A stretch of 12,345 bases of DNA from NCBI GenBank assembly GCA_000435635.1, contig FR882118.1, positions 1 through 12,345 on the forward strand, read 5' to 3'. The notes beneath the pieces are model-generated. The model had not been told where the DNA came from, made no database searches, and was given only the letters and a program-made list of their open reading frames with translations. The stretch comes from Prevotella sp. CAG:1320 (GTDB taxonomy: Bacteria > Bacteroidota > Bacteroidia > Bacteroidales > Bacteroidaceae). Position numbers and translations under genes: made by a program. Of this stretch, positions 12,261 to 12,345 are shown one piece after another. The number at the start of each line of letters is the position of its first letter. The first letter of the stretch is position 1.

Positions 12261-12345
12261 TTACCTTCCCTTGTACATCTCCTCGTAGTACCGCTGGTAG
12301 TCGCCGCTGGTCACGTTGTCCATCCACGCCTGGTTGTCCAGGTAC
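12261..12345 (-). CDS. rfbB: dTDP-glucose 4,6-dehydratase, C-terminal fragment
   Basis: Only the last 27 codons and the stop are inside the window; the gene continues past the right edge. The fragment reads YLDNQAWMDNVTSG...YYEEMYKGR, which matches the remembered C-terminal end of Bacteroidales RmlB/RfbB (YLDN-x-x-W...VTSG-x-YQ-x-YY...MY). The enzyme converts dTDP-glucose to the 4-keto-6-deoxy sugar, an early step in dTDP-rhamnose synthesis for surface polysaccharide. The active site is not visible here. Other rml genes may lie to the right. Confidence 0.75.
   Translation of the reverse strand, partial: YLDNQAWMDNVTSGDYQRYYEEMYKGR

Overview
The window comes from a Bacteroidota chromosome, most likely Bacteroidales and probably Prevotella-like. 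Three things point there: promoter motifs of the Bacteroidetes sigma factor type (TAnnTTTG near -7, in the best cases with TTTG or ATTG about 20 bp upstream), an outer-membrane TonB-dependent receptor with a carboxypeptidase-like N-terminal domain, and two protein families largely confined to this phylum (DUF4301 and DUF2023). Nothing in the gene content marks a phage, plasmid, transposon or CRISPR locus. It reads as core chromosome with one repeat-rich spacer.

Layout. At the left edge is a tRNA-Ser(GGA) on the minus strand with a near-ideal promoter. A single-gene plus-strand unit follows, a type II NADH:quinone oxidoreductase (ndh). It ends at a long hairpin that also serves the genes converging on it. 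The minus-strand block from 8.8 kb down to 1.86 kb holds relA, a TonB-dependent receptor 31 bp behind it, then the carboxyltransferase subunit (mmdA type), a 51-residue OadG-like remnant and a biotin carrier protein. Diverging from relA is a 507-residue DUF4301 protein on the plus strand. A 727 bp non-coding spacer then holds two diverged copies of a nested-palindrome repeat plus separate hairpins. After it comes a two-gene plus-strand operon of flavodoxin and DUF2023. The right edge catches the last 27 codons of a minus-strand dTDP-glucose 4,6-dehydratase (rfbB), which is too short to appear in an ordinary ORF listing.

How the genes work together. The ndh product and the biotin-dependent carboxyltransferase/carrier pair belong to anaerobic energy metabolism: NADH re-oxidation into the quinone pool, and methylmalonyl-CoA/propionyl-CoA interconversion on the succinate-propionate route. 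The carboxylase cluster lacks both an oadB-type sodium pump gene and a biotin carboxylase gene next to it, so its exact reaction cannot be fixed from this window. The RelA protein keeps its synthetase motifs, but the hydrolase HD pair has been replaced, so it should only make (p)ppGpp. Flavodoxin with DUF2023 is a recurring pair that suggests an electron-transfer role for DUF2023.

The most interesting items are the nucleotidyltransferase-like motifs in DUF4301, the cysteine cluster of the flavodoxin partner DUF2023, and the paired repeat whose palindrome arms differ between copies. I did not find a clearly new multi-gene system.
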